Shown here piece after piece: positions 41,769-49,199 of a DNA stretch of 64,000 bases. The notes under the pieces were generated by a model that saw nothing but the letters and a program-made list of their open reading frames with translations, made no database searches and was not told the DNA's origin. Origin of the DNA: Haloplanus ruber (GTDB lineage Archaea > Halobacteriota > Halobacteria > Halobacteriales > Haloferacaceae). Both the position numbers and the translations under genes were made by a program. The DNA is taken from contig NZ_JANHDK010000001.1 in the NCBI RefSeq assembly GCF_024494725.1, forward strand, positions 930,001-994,000, written 5' to 3'. The first letter of the stretch is position 1. The number at the start of each line of letters is the position of its first letter.

Positions 41769-42047
41769 CTACGAATCGTCTTCGAGGTCATCGGTTGAGA
41801 GATCGCCGGCAAGCCACGCTCGACCGCGATTGGAGAGTTGGTAGATCGAGCGGGCTTCGTCGTAGTATTCGACGAGGCCGTGATCTTGGAGACGGAGCAT
41901 GTGTTCGCGGACAGCTTGTCGGCTCCAATCAGTGTTCGCTGCGACTAATCCCGGCGTCAGTACTAGCTCCTGACCACGGTTTTCGAGAAGCCCGAGGATA
42001 TCCCGGTCCATCGGGGTCATCCACGATGCTAACGCCGGGCGCGGCAT
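41769..42047 (-). CDS. PhiH1-type repressor, winged helix-turn-helix, 92 aa
   Basis: MPRPALASWMTPMDRDILGL then LENRGQELVLTPGLVAAN, a winged-helix protein like the repressor of the halophage phiH family, common in haloarchaeal proviruses. The recognition helix is probably WSRQAVREHMLRLQDHGLV. The ATG lies only about 30 nt from a TATA box, so the mRNA is likely leaderless. It probably keeps the integrase operon or the lytic/mobile state off. Confidence 0.85.
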   Translation of the reverse strand: MPRPALASWMTPMDRDILGLLENRGQELVLTPGLVAANTDWSRQAVREHMLRLQDHGLVEYYDEARSIYQLSNRGRAWLAGDLSTDDLEDDS

Positions 42048-42089
42048 GTGAAAATCAACGCGTAGCGCACTGCTTTATAATTTTCATGC
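42044..42089. promoter_or_regulatory. Repressor promoter with inverted-repeat operator
   Basis: The arms GCATGTGAAAAT (42044-42055) and ATTTTCATGC (42080-42089) form an inverted repeat with one unpaired base. Between and over them lies TTTATAA (42074-42080), a TATA box for the minus strand about 27-30 nt from the repressor start. The left arm includes the start codon. Autorepression by the phiH1-type protein is a natural reading. Confidence 0.55.
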
Positions 42090-42274
42090 TGAATCCGTCT
42101 AAGACGAAGTTGGTGGTAAGACAAACAACCCTGTTGGTAAAGACTAAGTGGTTTGACTACAGGACTGTTTGTAACGGGAGCTATCTCGATGGTAGACGCA
42201 TCGAGAGAAGGTGCGGACCTCGACGTTTGGGGCGTCAGGTCCGCGCGGGCTCCCGTACTCCGGCTACGGAAGCC

Positions 42275-42367
42275 ATGTCGAATATCGACGACACGGGGCT
42301 TGAATCCCCCGCACGAGCGGACGCACAGCACGAGGAACGAACTTCTACCGCGCAGGTGGTCGCATGA
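42275..42367 (+). CDS. Possible 30-aa microprotein at the head of the integrase operon
   Basis: MSNIDDTGLESPARADAQHE onward, ending with an ATGA overlap with the next gene. The same overlap style continues through to the integrase. No domain. Listed because of coupling and acidic haloarchaeal composition. Confidence 0.42.
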   Translation: MSNIDDTGLESPARADAQHEERTSTAQVVA

Positions 42368-42675
42368 GCCGATCCACCACCAACGGGTACGAGTCGCTGA
42401 CGACCGTCCAGCAGGAACTGCTGCGGATCGTCGCCGACGCCGGGCCGATCACCGGCCCTGCGCTCCGGGACGCCTTCGAGCGAAGCGACAACGTCGTCTA
42501 CCAGAACCTCCCGGCACTCACGGGCCGGGACCTGGTGGCGAGCGAGGGCGTCGACGGACGGACGAACGAATACCGACTCACCGAGTACGGCCGGCAGGTG
42601 CTTCGTGATCACGCCGCCGCCGTCGCCGAGGCGTGTGGGTTCCGTCTCGTGCCGGCAGGGGGTGAATCGGCGTGA
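42364..42675 (+). CDS. Winged-helix DNA-binding protein, 103 aa
   Basis: The stretch SLTTVQQELLRIVADAGPIT, then GPALRDAFERSDNVVYQNLP and TGRDLVASEGVDGRTNEYRL, gives a helix-turn-helix with a beta wing. It may be an excisionase-like factor or a regulator of the integrase operon. Overlaps of 4 nt on both sides join it to neighbours. Confidence 0.68.
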   Translation: MSRSTTNGYESLTTVQQELLRIVADAGPITGPALRDAFERSDNVVYQNLPALTGRDLVASEGVDGRTNEYRLTEYGRQVLRDHAAAVAEACGFRLVPAGGESA

Positions 42676-42995
42676 TCGACACGAACGAACTCTCCGACGA
42701 GGAGATTCACGCCGTCGTCAACACGCGGATGTTCCAGAAGGCGCTCGCGTATCGGCGCCTCGCCGACGGCATCGAAGTCCTCGAGGACGAAGACCAAGTG
42801 TTCGAGTCGCTCGTCAACTCGATCACCAAGCAACACTCGTCGGTAACGACCGAAGCGTCGACGCGGGAGTTCTTTCGACTGTTCCGTGAGGAGGTCGAGA
42901 CGTTCACCGAAGAGCTAGCCGACGAGGAGGACGACGGCGGCGATACGAGCGACCTCCGCGATCTGGTCACCGACGAGGGAGGTGCGTCGCGGTGA
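42672..42995 (+). CDS. Hypothetical acidic protein of the integrase operon, 107 aa
   Basis: A helical, acidic protein (MIDTNELSDEEIHAVVNTRM onward) without known domain. It overlaps both neighbours by 4 nt and precedes the integrase, which suggests a recombination accessory or regulator. Confidence 0.62.
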   Translation: MIDTNELSDEEIHAVVNTRMFQKALAYRRLADGIEVLEDEDQVFESLVNSITKQHSSVTTEASTREFFRLFREEVETFTEELADEEDDGGDTSDLRDLVTDEGGASR

Positions 42996-44041
42996 GCGAC
43001 CGAGAGCTAACCCCTGCCGACGCGCTCAAACGCTTCATCGCGAAGCGGCAGAACAAGAACACCGACAAGACGGTGCGGAGCTACAAGAACCGCCTTCGGC
43101 AGTTCGTTCGGTGGGCGCACGAACACGACGAGATCGAGACGATGAGCGACCTCGATGGGTGGCTCGTCGACGAGTACGAGCGGTTCCTCGACGAGCGCGG
43201 CGACGCGCCGGCCACGGTTCAGGGGAAGATGGTGTCGCTGAACGAACTCGCGAAGTACTGCGTTCGGATCGGCGTCGCCGAAGAGGGCCTTCCGAACTCC
43301 GTCGAGATTCCGAAGCTCTCGAAGGACGAACAGACGAAGGACGACAAACTCGAAGCCGACGATGCCACGCGGGTCATCGAGTTCTACCGGCAGAGTACGA
43401 GCGAGTACGGAACGGTTCATCACGTCTTGCTCGAAGTCCTCTGGCACATCGGCGCGCGCACCGGCTGTGTGCGCGCCTTGGACTTGGGAGACTGGTATCC
43501 TGAGGAGCGGAAACTGAAGTTCAGACACCGGCCGCCGACGCGGCTGAAGGACGGGAGTGAACACGAGCGAAACGTCGTACTCCCCGAACCGATCGCGGAC
43601 GCGCTGAATTTCTACATCGAACGCGAACGGGCGGAAAAGAAGGACGACAACGGCCGCACGCCGTTGTTCACGACCCGCTTCGGCCGCCCTGCGGGATCGA
43701 CGATTCAGACGTGGGCGTACCAGGCGACGCAGCCGTGCGTCGCGATTGCGTGCCCACACAACCGGCAGCGGGACAAGTGCGAATTCACGACGAAGAGTCA
43801 CGCCTCCAAGTGCCCGTCGGGTCGGTCACCTCACGCGATCCGAACCGGGTCGATCACGTGGCAGTTGAACCGGGGCCTGAGCTACGTGAAGGTCGCCCAG
43901 CGGGTCGCCTCGAAGCCGGAGACGATCCGTCGGTACTACGATAAGGCCGACCTCGACGACGCGCTCGACCGGCGGCGCCCCGACACGGAGAATCTCGACA
44001 TTCTGACCGATAGCGACGAGGAAGATGATGATTCAGCGTAA
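42992..44041 (+). CDS. Tyrosine recombinase (integrase) of the element, 349 aa
   Basis: Site-specific recombinase that inserts and excises the element at the tRNA-Trp 3' end. The N-terminal core-binding domain covers residues 1-110. The catalytic residues visible are R156 (GARTG), H281-x-x-R284 (SPHAIRTGS) and the nucleophile Y315 or Y316 (TIRRYYDKA). An insert with C249, C254, C263 and C274 looks like a zinc knuckle inside the catalytic domain. The GTG start overlaps the previous stop. The right att repeat begins 43 nt after the stop. Confidence 0.93.
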   Translation: MSDRELTPADALKRFIAKRQNKNTDKTVRSYKNRLRQFVRWAHEHDEIETMSDLDGWLVDEYERFLDERGDAPATVQGKMVSLNELAKYCVRIGVAEEGLPNSVEIPKLSKDEQTKDDKLEADDATRVIEFYRQSTSEYGTVHHVLLEVLWHIGARTGCVRALDLGDWYPEERKLKFRHRPPTRLKDGSEHERNVVLPEPIADALNFYIERERAEKKDDNGRTPLFTTRFGRPAGSTIQTWAYQATQPCVAIACPHNRQRDKCEFTTKSHASKCPSGRSPHAIRTGSITWQLNRGLSYVKVAQRVASKPETIRRYYDKADLDDALDRRRPDTENLDILTDSDEEDDDSA

Positions 44042-44083
44042 CACGATCCACGACCGCTGCATGGACCGACAATCGGTTCCGCG

Positions 44084-44096
44084 CCCTCCAACCCCA
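44084..44096 (+). repeat. Right attachment site (attR), 13-bp direct repeat
   Basis: An exact copy of the tRNA-Trp 3' end, CCCTCCAACCCCA. The next 60 bp (44097-44157) resemble the sequence just after attL, including AAGTxTTTCGG, AATTCCG and TTACTAA at similar spacing. This suggests a second related insertion beyond the right border. Confidence 0.87.
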
Positions 44097-44220
44097 CTCT
44101 GAAATAAAGTGTTTCGGGGGGTTTTACCACCTCTCAATTCCGCGTTACTAACGAAAAGTGAGCGAGAGCTACGGCCGTGGTCATGGCGCTGTTCGTCGGT
44201 TCGGTAGAGCGTGCGTTGGC

Positions 44221-44606
44221 TCATTCTGAGAGTTCCTCGTCGATGTCGGTCGGGTCGCTATGCTCGCAGATGTCGATCTCGTCGAACGCCGTGATCCGCC
44301 GTCGAAGCTCGGCGTCGAGACCAGCTGATCGTCGTAGCGTCGGATCACGCCCGGTGTCGTCGCAGCGCGCGCGTCGACGTCCGCCGGATCGCGGCCGATG
44401 TTCAGCTGCCACGTGATCGATCTCCGCCGCACCGGGTGCGGAGACTCCGAGGACGAGCACTTGCTCGCCTTCGTCAGGGTGGTCCACTCGCAGTTGCGGC
44501 GGGGCTTACTGTGCGGACACTCTTGATTCAGACACGGCTGTGTCGCGCGAGACGTCCAGTTCGTGATACTGGCGTGCTGAGTACAGAGCGCGTATTGGTT
44601 ACACAC
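44221..44606 (-). pseudogene. Integrase C-terminal remnant with frameshift
   Basis: The minus strand from 44606 resembles residues 240-318 of the intact integrase: TSRATQPCLNQECPH, NCEWTTLTKASKC, SPHPVRRRSITWQLN and GVIRRYDDQ. The terminal LDAELRRR ... DIDEELSE is in another frame and stops at 44221. The N-terminal half is gone. Active-site HxxR and a Tyr remain. It points toward attR, opposite to the intact gene. It is a relic of another element that used the same site. Confidence 0.75.
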
Positions 44607-44645
44607 AGAATTTTATTACGCGGCGTTGTTCATCCAACTCAGAGT

Positions 44646-44864
44646 GTGAATTCCGGATTTATTCTCACTGGGATTATATTCATCCTCATTGGACTCGATA
44701 TTACCAGAAGGCCTGCATATCACGCGAAGCGTTTTGCGAGATACAGCCTCCTAGCCCGAAACGCCACCGGCAATCGGACCCGATCGCAGCGTCGAACACT
44801 CGTTCTCGGGATCGGTCTCCTTTTTGTTGGCGTAGCGGTGCTGTTCGGTGGGATAACTATCTGA
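44646..44864 (+). CDS. Small membrane protein, 72 aa
   Basis: The GTG start gives two hydrophobic helices, SGFILTGIIFILIGLDI and LVLGIGLLFVGVAVLFGG, joined by a basic loop. The frame is open further upstream, but that part overlaps the integrase relic and looks non-coding. Family not recognised. Confidence 0.5.
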   Translation: MNSGFILTGIIFILIGLDITRRPAYHAKRFARYSLLARNATGNRTRSQRRTLVLGIGLLFVGVAVLFGGITI

Positions 44865-45105
44865 ATCAGCTGCGCGCCACAAATCACTGACCAGTGGTCT
44901 ATCGACGGACTGGCAGAAGGGCACTACAACGTGGTGGCTACACCCCCTGTATCGGTCATGGATACGTTGACGAATAGTCGATAGGTGTCGAGGGTAATGC
45001 TGAATACACGGCGCAAGTGAGTCGGAGTTGATCCGGCGACTAACGACGAATCACATCTGTAGATTCAGGGAAAGCATTTACCAAAGACCGGTCTACCGCA
45101 GTGTA

Positions 45106-45291
45106 ATGTCTGTGGTTCAGAGAAAGGACGTTGTCCCTCTCTTTGGGGCACTTATTCTCGGATTCGTATTCTTCCTCCTCATCAACTATCTGAGCCTGTT
45201 TGGCGTGGTGACCGTGGATTCTGATTTGATTGTCATCTCGGTGGGAGTCCTCATCGGGTACGTGGCTGCTCGTCTGAGCGACGCCCGATAG
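45106..45291 (+). CDS. Small membrane protein, 61 aa
   Basis: MSVVQRKDVVPLFGALILGF and a second segment VIVISVG-like helix (DLIVISVGVLIGYVAAR) give two transmembrane helices. CAUTION: an upstream in-frame start at 45028 exists, but its sequence is basic and unlikely. The TATA-like CATTTACC at about 45075 would suit a leaderless start at 45106. Confidence 0.5.
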   Translation: MSVVQRKDVVPLFGALILGFVFFLLINYLSLFGVVTVDSDLIVISVGVLIGYVAARLSDAR

Positions 45292-45394
45292 ATACCGTTC
45301 GAAATGCCCATTCGGGACCCTGATGGCACATACGCAATGACGCGATTCGTAAATTCGGTAGCGAGCAGCTAAGAGACCGACTGTGCTCCTCTCC

Positions 45395-46087
45395 TCATGT
45401 CGGGACCGATGCTGAACTGCCAGAGAACTCGCTCACATTGACGTTCGCACCGACTGCTCGCCCGAACATGTAGAAGATGGCCACGTTGGTGTAGAACTGG
45501 ATGAAGGGCACGAGGAGACCACCCAGACCTAACGTCACGGCGACGACCGCGACCGTCAGAAGATTCACCGCGATAGCGATAACGAACGGAATGAGCCACG
45601 CGACGAAGTAATCTAGGCTAAGGAGTGTCCGACTCAGATTGTCGACATCGAACGCTGAACCGACCGTCCGCCCTAAAGCCAGATTCGTTAGCGTAGCAGG
45701 CAGGAGATAGTACAAGATCAGGAATGCGAGAAAGCTCGCGAAGAGGCCGACGAGTCCGACACCAGCAAGGAACCCAGCAGAATCCGGATTTGCGAGGCCG
45801 GCCATCGTCGAGCTGAGACTCACACCGAGGACGATGAGCGGAATGATGCCAACGACGATGCTGACAACGAAGGCCTTGACACCGATCGCGAAGAGATTAC
45901 TCCAGTTCTCGAAGGCTGGCGGCTCCTCTTCATTCCGCGCCGCGGAGCCGAGTACCTCCGTGAGATAACCGAGTAGCGGAATGGCCGGGATGATGAGGAA
46001 CGAAAGGAATCCCAGTACGCCGCCGATTACGAACCGACCCAACGCGCTATCCCCGCGAAGGGGATACGACAAGCCTTCTTCGAGCAT
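45395..46087 (-). CDS. DUF4013-type multi-pass membrane protein, 230 aa
   Basis: MLEEGLSYPLRGDSALGRFV and five to six hydrophobic segments, with the family's N-terminal YPLRGD and the FENW-type motif (PPAFENWSNLFAIG). DUF4013 proteins are common in haloarchaea and methanogens and have no established role. It stands alone outside the element. Confidence 0.82.
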   Translation of the reverse strand: MLEEGLSYPLRGDSALGRFVIGGVLGFLSFLIIPAIPLLGYLTEVLGSAARNEEEPPAFENWSNLFAIGVKAFVVSIVVGIIPLIVLGVSLSSTMAGLANPDSAGFLAGVGLVGLFASFLAFLILYYLLPATLTNLALGRTVGSAFDVDNLSRTLLSLDYFVAWLIPFVIAIAVNLLTVAVVAVTLGLGGLLVPFIQFYTNVAIFYMFGRAVGANVNVSEFSGSSASVPT

Positions 46088-46341
46088 TTCGAGACAAAAT
46101 CAGATCCGCGTCACAAAAGTTTGTCCACCACGTTCAGATTCTGTCTCTAAAATTCTCTAAATACGGTCCTCGTACGGGTGACTCTCTGCATGGAGAATCA
46201 GCGTACTGCATCTGTCCTGTGTCTCTTGTACGACAACTCTCGCTCTCCATAGGTGCTGTCAGAGGTGCCTTGCGAGAGACAGCGGGATATCCCTCTCACC
46301 ACAAAAATTTTCGTTTGCCGCGTGATGAATTTCCGTTGTCG

Positions 46342-46818
46342 ATGCCGTCCAATGTTAGGACGCTGTTACTGGTTGGTGTCCTTTGTCTGATGGTCGCGTT
46401 ATCGGGTTGTGGCGGCTTCCCACCGGCAAGCCAGTCGACTGCCACCGCGGACGAACCATCGACGGCGACGGACAAATCACCGACGGCGACAGACGTACCA
46501 CCGAGTCCTACGGAATCGCCGACGACGGCGACAGTGTCACGTGGTGGGCTGTTGATCGTCGATCCCGTCGAGAACACGACCGTATCGAACGGGAGTGAGA
46601 TCGTTCAGTACAACCAGACGAAATTCTCCCAATCGCCAACGCTGAATGATGCAATCACGGAAGCGGCTTCGACGAAAACGACGCAGCAACGGGACCTCGC
46701 AGGACAGGACGTTCAACGGATCGAGTCGGTGGCAGAGGCATATAATGCGTCGACTGGAGGATTCCTCGTCTCGAAGAACGAAACGGTAGTTCGCGTCTCA
46801 CTCGGATACGAACTGTGA
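46342..46818 (+). CDS. Lipoprotein, 158 aa
   Basis: The signal peptide LLLVGVLCLMVALSGCGG contains a lipobox with Cys22, so the protein is probably lipid-anchored outside the cell. A Thr/Pro/Ser-rich linker (residues 28-65), likely glycosylated, is followed by a small domain of about 90 residues. The upstream in-frame start at 46219 is rejected because the signal peptide begins at 46342. Function unknown. Confidence 0.75.
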   Translation: MPSNVRTLLLVGVLCLMVALSGCGGFPPASQSTATADEPSTATDKSPTATDVPPSPTESPTTATVSRGGLLIVDPVENTTVSNGSEIVQYNQTKFSQSPTLNDAITEAASTKTTQQRDLAGQDVQRIESVAEAYNASTGGFLVSKNETVVRVSLGYEL

Positions 46819-47269
46819 CTAAGGTAGGTGTCTCAGCACCTCGTAGCGTCGGCGTTCATCCCGTGGCTGGCTTGCATCCGGCAGTCAGCACGCCTGTATT
46901 GTCCGCTACCGGTGATTCCAACAGAGCCAACCGATAGCGAGTGCCGACTTCTCGTCCGAGTCGGAAGCGAATTGACCGGAACCACCCCTTCTCGACAGGT
47001 ATCCCGAGACGTTTTCTCTTTGTACGCCCGTTCAGGAGAACAGTCCGGACACGGCTTGGAGCTGTCATACCCGGCGTCTTCTGGGACCACATAGATGTTT
47101 GCTCTGTGGTCCTGTTGCAGTCCGCGATGTGTGATAGCGTTCAGCAGTCGTGCTGAACACAGAAGATGAGTTCAGCACAGCAGCCTCAGTAGCGTCGAGT
47201 TACCGCGGTCAACCATACTCTCCCGCTACAGATGTGACCGGCGTACTGGAGTCAGATCCGACGGGCAAG
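46819..47269. other. No recognisable gene
   Basis: Overlapping small frames on both strands have no family resemblance. The clearest structure is the inverted repeat GTTCAGCA / TGCTGAAC (47139-47146 and 47151-47158), followed by a third partial copy GTTCAGCA near 47171. The stretch may be decayed DNA linked to the neighbouring relics. Confidence 0.4.
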
Positions 47270-47683
47270 TCATAACTCGACGGATTCGGGGACGATCGTC
47301 ACCGGAACGGCTGCCGCCTCGGCGACGATGAAATCGGTATGGCCCTGACTAGCCGTTCGCAACCGATTCTTCGAGTGGTGGCCGATGACGATATGATCGA
47401 TATCGACGTCCTCTGCGAGTTCGAGGAGTTGCTTGCCGATTGCCGTCCCCGAGCGGAGTCCGCCCCGATCCAGGTGTTCGAGATTGATCTCGACGGACAT
47501 GTCCGCCTCCGAGAGAAACGCTCGGACGTCGTCACGGAACGCTCGCTCGCGCTGGGATGCGCTTTTCTCCCCTGTGACATGGGTGACTTGTAGGTCTTGA
47601 TCTAACCCGGCAGCCAACCGCAGTGCGACAGTGAGAACGGTTTTGAAATCGTCGTCGTCGCTGACCGCGACAAGAATACTCAT
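47270..47683 (-). CDS. Universal stress protein (UspA family), 137 aa
   Basis: MSILVAVSDDDDFKTVLTVA onward fits a UspA domain: N-terminal LVAVSDD strand and C-terminal DHIVIGHHSKNRL ... VPVTIVPE. The nucleotide-binding G-x2-G-x9-G(S/T) loop is degenerate (GHHSKNRLRTASQGHTD), so ATP binding is uncertain. The start is set at the second Met, in front of the first strand. Confidence 0.82.
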   Translation of the reverse strand: MSILVAVSDDDDFKTVLTVALRLAAGLDQDLQVTHVTGEKSASQRERAFRDDVRAFLSEADMSVEINLEHLDRGGLRSGTAIGKQLLELAEDVDIDHIVIGHHSKNRLRTASQGHTDFIVAEAAAVPVTIVPESVEL

Positions 47684-47866
47684 ACCACTATTACGCGTCA
47701 ACTATAGTAGTACCTGACGCCCTGCAAGACCCCCTAATCGAGTGGTCGCTCATCCGACCGGCGGTGAAAGGAGACGCACAAAACTGAGGGTTCGATTTTG
47801 CTCGGCAGAACGGATTGAGGCTCTGTAAGCGAACACGCGTCTGCGTACAGTCTGCTCAGTGAACGA

Positions 47867-48093
47867 TTAGTCAACGTAACCCAGTTCCGAGAGCATATCA
47901 CGGGTCTGATTGTCGATATTTGGTCTATCGTCGATATCAGACCTCTGGCCTGTGTTGAACTGCTTCAGTTCTTTGTTCCGTAGTCGAGCAGTCTCTCTCG
48001 AATGTGGTCAGTCTCGGAGGCAAGCGGCGAACTCTCGGGGTCGTCAGCTATCTCGAATATCTCACACATTCCAGCATCGGGATGAGTGAAATG
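47867..48093 (-). pseudogene. Remnant of a sulfatase-like C-terminus
   Basis: The minus strand reads HFTHPDAGMCEIFEIADDPE ... ERLLDYGTKN, then shifts frame to NKELKQFNTGQRSDIDDRPN and ends TRDMLSELGYVD. The closing LxxLGYVD is the usual end of haloarchaeal sulfatase-family proteins. Everything upstream of this tail is missing, so it is a truncated, frameshifted relic. Identification rests on a short stretch and is tentative. The flanking stretch 48094-48331 shows nothing else. Confidence 0.4.
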
Positions 48094-48331
48094 CTTGTGC
48101 CTGTCCGACACACGTCTCTACATCGCTATCGACAACATCGAACGCGCCACCCCAACACTACGGGCCCGATGTCGTATCCCTGCTCGACAGAACAGAACAC
48201 ACTGTCCGTCGGGTGTAATCGGTCGCCTTCCCCCCGATGGCCGGCTTCCCGGTTCCGTGGGTGCCCTCGGTTCAGCGGTGGCGAGCGAACGAACACTGAT
48301 ATGCGACTAGCATGAATCGACACGAACGCAG

Positions 48332-49156
48332 ATGGTCTACCGGTTCCAATGCCGGCGGTGCCCATTCACCGTCTGGTCGACGAGGCGAGATGCCATCGCC
48401 GATGCCGCCGGCAGCCACATCCTCAGCCACTACCGCGAGCGAGTGACCAAACAGGATTTCCGGATCCGCTGGAGTTGCCCGCACTGTGAACGGAGCGGTC
48501 AACACCACGACGGCGACGCCGGGGTCGAGCGCTTCGAGCAACATCTGTTCGAACACGTCGAATCGTCCGTCGAGTCGGGAGTCCACGTCGCGGACGACAT
48601 CGACCGAACCGGTGGCGTCCTCGTCCGGGCCCCGCGCGGGAGCACCGGCCTCGACAACGCCCGGGTCCACTTTCTCTCTCCCGGAGGGGTCGTGTTGTTC
48701 GTGACGACGGCTCCCGCCGAGCGGATCCGGTTGCTCGACGATGCGCTCAACGAGTGGCCGGCGCGGACGATTATCCTCACGACGAAGCCCGATCCGCTCG
48801 GCGACATCTCGGAGCTGGACCTCTCGGCGGCGTCGTTGGAGGTCGTCCGCCTCGACAGTCGGCTCGGCCTCTCCGAGGTCGGCGAGACGATATCACGGGT
48901 TGTCGGCGAGTACGAAGACGTCGGTGGAAAGATCGTCGCGGCATTCGATATCCTTCCCGAACTCGTCGAGAAGTTCGACCTGCAAACGGTCTTCAAGTTC
49001 CTCCACGTGCTCGATACGCGATTGACCCGGGCCGACGCTCTCTCACACTATCACGTCGATCCGCGAACGCAGTCACAGTCGACGATCAACGTCCTCGGGC
49101 AGGCGTTCGATCTCTCGATTGTGGCCGACGACCGGCGGTTCGTCGCCGGAGAGTGA
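48332..49156 (+). CDS. DUF7504-type protein with N-terminal zinc fingers, 274 aa
   Basis: Residues 1-85 contain two Cys/His zinc-finger-like units (CRRCPFTVW ... HILSHY and CPHCERSGQHH ... HLFEH). The rest follows the haloarchaeal DUF7504 pattern (VVLFVTTAPAERI, GLSEVGETISRVVGEYE, LVEKFDLQTVFKFLHVL), a degenerate RecA-like fold often tied to signalling. Regulatory role is inferred, with no enzyme motif left. Confidence 0.7.
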   Translation: MVYRFQCRRCPFTVWSTRRDAIADAAGSHILSHYRERVTKQDFRIRWSCPHCERSGQHHDGDAGVERFEQHLFEHVESSVESGVHVADDIDRTGGVLVRAPRGSTGLDNARVHFLSPGGVVLFVTTAPAERIRLLDDALNEWPARTIILTTKPDPLGDISELDLSAASLEVVRLDSRLGLSEVGETISRVVGEYEDVGGKIVAAFDILPELVEKFDLQTVFKFLHVLDTRLTRADALSHYHVDPRTQSQSTINVLGQAFDLSIVADDRRFVAGE

Positions 49157-49199
49157 TCCGAGCGCGACTGCGTTGCCGAGGCGCGACGCGTCCGAGGAC

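Larger units (their letters stand above)
14649..44096. mobile_element. Integrated virus- or plasmid-like element in tRNA-Trp, about 29.4 kb
   Basis: The element is defined by the 13-bp direct repeats at 14649-14661 and 44084-44096 and by the tyrosine integrase next to the right repeat. Inside are its own regulators, an Orc1/Cdc6 initiator, a DUF7845-type protein, a packed block of membrane and surface protein genes with a P-loop ATPase, and a probable restriction-modification cassette. There is no recognisable terminase, portal or head-tail protein, so it is not a tailed provirus. A membrane-enveloped virus, a vesicle-forming plasmid or a conjugative element are the alternatives. Confidence 0.88.

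Noticed and set aside
42153-42608. 151-codon plus frame at the head of the integrase operon
   Set aside because: Overlaps the winged-helix gene in another frame, basic and low-complexity; the 42275 and 42364 starts explain the coding better.
14649-44096. CRISPR array or tailed-virus head and tail genes in the element
   Set aside because: No regularly spaced repeats were seen, and no terminase, portal, capsid or tape-measure-like protein is present.
46833-47092. Two overlapping minus-strand frames of 78-85 codons
   Set aside because: Neither has a recognisable family; Cys pattern is irregular and both may be chance frames in decayed DNA.
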